NCBI RefSeq assembly: GCF_001889605.1
Contig: NZ_CP018171.1
Location: 2,440,501 to 2,504,500, forward strand
Direction of reading: 5' to 3'
From: Aquibium oceanicum
Lineage (GTDB): Bacteria > Pseudomonadota > Alphaproteobacteria > Rhizobiales > Rhizobiaceae
DNA: 64,000 nucleotides
In this document: positions 63,361 to 64,000 of the stretch, piece after piece
How positions within the stretch are numbered: position 1 is the stretch's first letter
Layout of the letters: every line of letters begins with the position of its first letter
The notes under the pieces: generated by a model
The model's database searches: none
What the model was told of the DNA's origin: nothing
The model's input: the letters and a program-made list of their open reading frames with translations, nothing else
Program-made: the position numbers and the translations under genes

Positions 63361-64000
63361 ATGTGTGGCATCGTTGCAATCGTGGGCTCGACGCCCGTGG
63401 CTCCGCTCATCGTCGACGCGCTGAAGCGGCTTGAATACCGCGGCTACGATTCGGCCGGGGTGGCAACCATCGAGAGCGGGCACCTCGCCCGGCGGCGCGC
63501 CGAGGGCAAGCTGATCAATCTCGAAAAGAGGCTGCGCGACGAGCCGCTCGACGGACTGATCGGTATCGGGCACACCCGCTGGGCCACCCACGGCGTGCCG
63601 AACGAGACCAACGCGCATCCGCATTTCGCCAAGGACGTCGCGATCGTCCACAACGGTATCATCGAGAATTTCGCCGACCTCAGGGACGAACTGGTGGCGG
63701 AGGGCTACACCTTCACCTCGCAGACCGACACCGAGGTGGTGGCGCATCTGGTTTCGCGCGAGCTCGAGCGCGGCGAGACGCCGGAAAAGGCGGCCTTCAA
63801 CGCACTGAAGCGGCTCGAGGGCGCATTCGCGCTCGCCATCATGTTCCGCGGCGACGAGGACCTGATCATCGGCGCGCGCAGCGGCCCGCCGCTCGCCGTC
63901 GGCCACGGTCATGGTGAGATGTATCTCGGCTCCGACGCCATCGCGTTGTCGCCCTTCACCAATGCCATCACCTACCTGGAAGACGGCGACTGGGCGGTGG
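63361..64000 (+). CDS. glmS: Glutamine--fructose-6-phosphate aminotransferase (5' part only)
   Basis: The first 213 codons are in the window; the gene runs off the right edge. The N-terminal nucleophile Cys is the second residue (MCGIVAIVGSTPVAP), with the glutaminase motifs ALKRLEYRGYDSAGVA, GIGHTRWATHGVPNETNAHP, VHNGIIENFADLRDEL and GYTFTSQTDTEVVAHLV. It makes glucosamine-6-phosphate for peptidoglycan and LPS. Gap from glmU 127 bp. Confidence 0.95.
   Translation, partial: MCGIVAIVGSTPVAPLIVDALKRLEYRGYDSAGVATIESGHLARRRAEGKLINLEKRLRDEPLDGLIGIGHTRWATHGVPNETNAHPHFAKDVAIVHNGIIENFADLRDELVAEGYTFTSQTDTEVVAHLVSRELERGETPEKAAFNALKRLEGAFALAIMFRGDEDLIIGARSGPPLAVGHGHGEMYLGSDAIALSPFTNAITYLEDGDWAV

Overview
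The window is a GC-rich chromosomal segment from an alphaproteobacterium, most likely a Rhizobiales member of the Mesorhizobium/Phyllobacteriaceae type. The evidence is the compact high-GC gene style, a gcvTHP operon under a tandem glycine riboswitch, separated carA and carB, a long carB (1160 aa), a DUF1289/retropepsin-like pair, a TadG-type von Willebrand protein and rhizobial-style IS630/IS256 debris. Genus assignment is inference; there is no 16S rRNA gene in the window.

Layout. 1-3.7 kb (minus): an aryl-CoA catabolic operon: monooxygenase/old-yellow-enzyme fusion, SDR dehydrogenase, MarR regulator, and an enoyl-CoA hydratase cut by the window edge. A near-perfect 26-bp palindrome lies ahead of it, and a glutamine-synthetase-family gene lies upstream. 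5.3-8.6 kb: small stress/metabolic genes (GFA, DODA dioxygenase, hemerythrin, DedA, glyoxalase). 8.8-11.6 kb: a UvrD helicase whose gene carries an in-frame palindromic insertion. 11.6-16.66 kb: an accessory island with an acyltransferase/SGNH surface-sugar modifier, an IS256 remnant and nested IS630 copies; the last one ends exactly in the gcvP stop codon. 16.65-21.2 kb (minus): gcvT-gcvH-gcvP behind the riboswitch, then tRNA-Val. 21.4-35.6 kb: carB and carA bracket a periplasmic caspase/SH3 gene pair, a PCMT-like methyltransferase, a YpfJ-type zinc peptidase and a TadG-like VWA protein. 35.9-46.7 kb: YqeY, dusA, a chemoreceptor, TauE/SafE exporter, aspartic protease, cobT, an orphan histidine kinase, GST, a Fe-S type uracil-DNA glycosylase and an Lrp regulator. 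46.7-51.5 kb (minus): methyltransferase, AlkD, a hydroxyacid dehydrogenase and an amino-acid ABC importer without its ATPase. 51.6-55.9 kb (minus): moaA, a secreted protein, two transporters and mobB in one tight run. 56-64 kb: a frameshifted small gene, a PlsC-like acyltransferase, a P450 with an unusual I-helix, tRNA-Lys, a small membrane protein, ccdA, glmU and the start of glmS.

How they work together. The segment is mainly housekeeping: one-carbon metabolism (gcv), pyrimidine/arginine precursor supply (car), UDP-GlcNAc synthesis (glmU/glmS), molybdenum cofactor (moaA/mobB) and cobalamin (cobT). Nothing in it forms a classical defence island, CRISPR array or prophage. The most promising under-described elements are the periplasmic caspase/SH3 pair, the palindromic insert inside uvrD, the nested transposons with the IS-derived gcvP stop codon, and several candidate operators (MarR-, Lrp- and CtrA-like) read directly from the DNA. 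All identifications are from reading the sequence; no database search was run.
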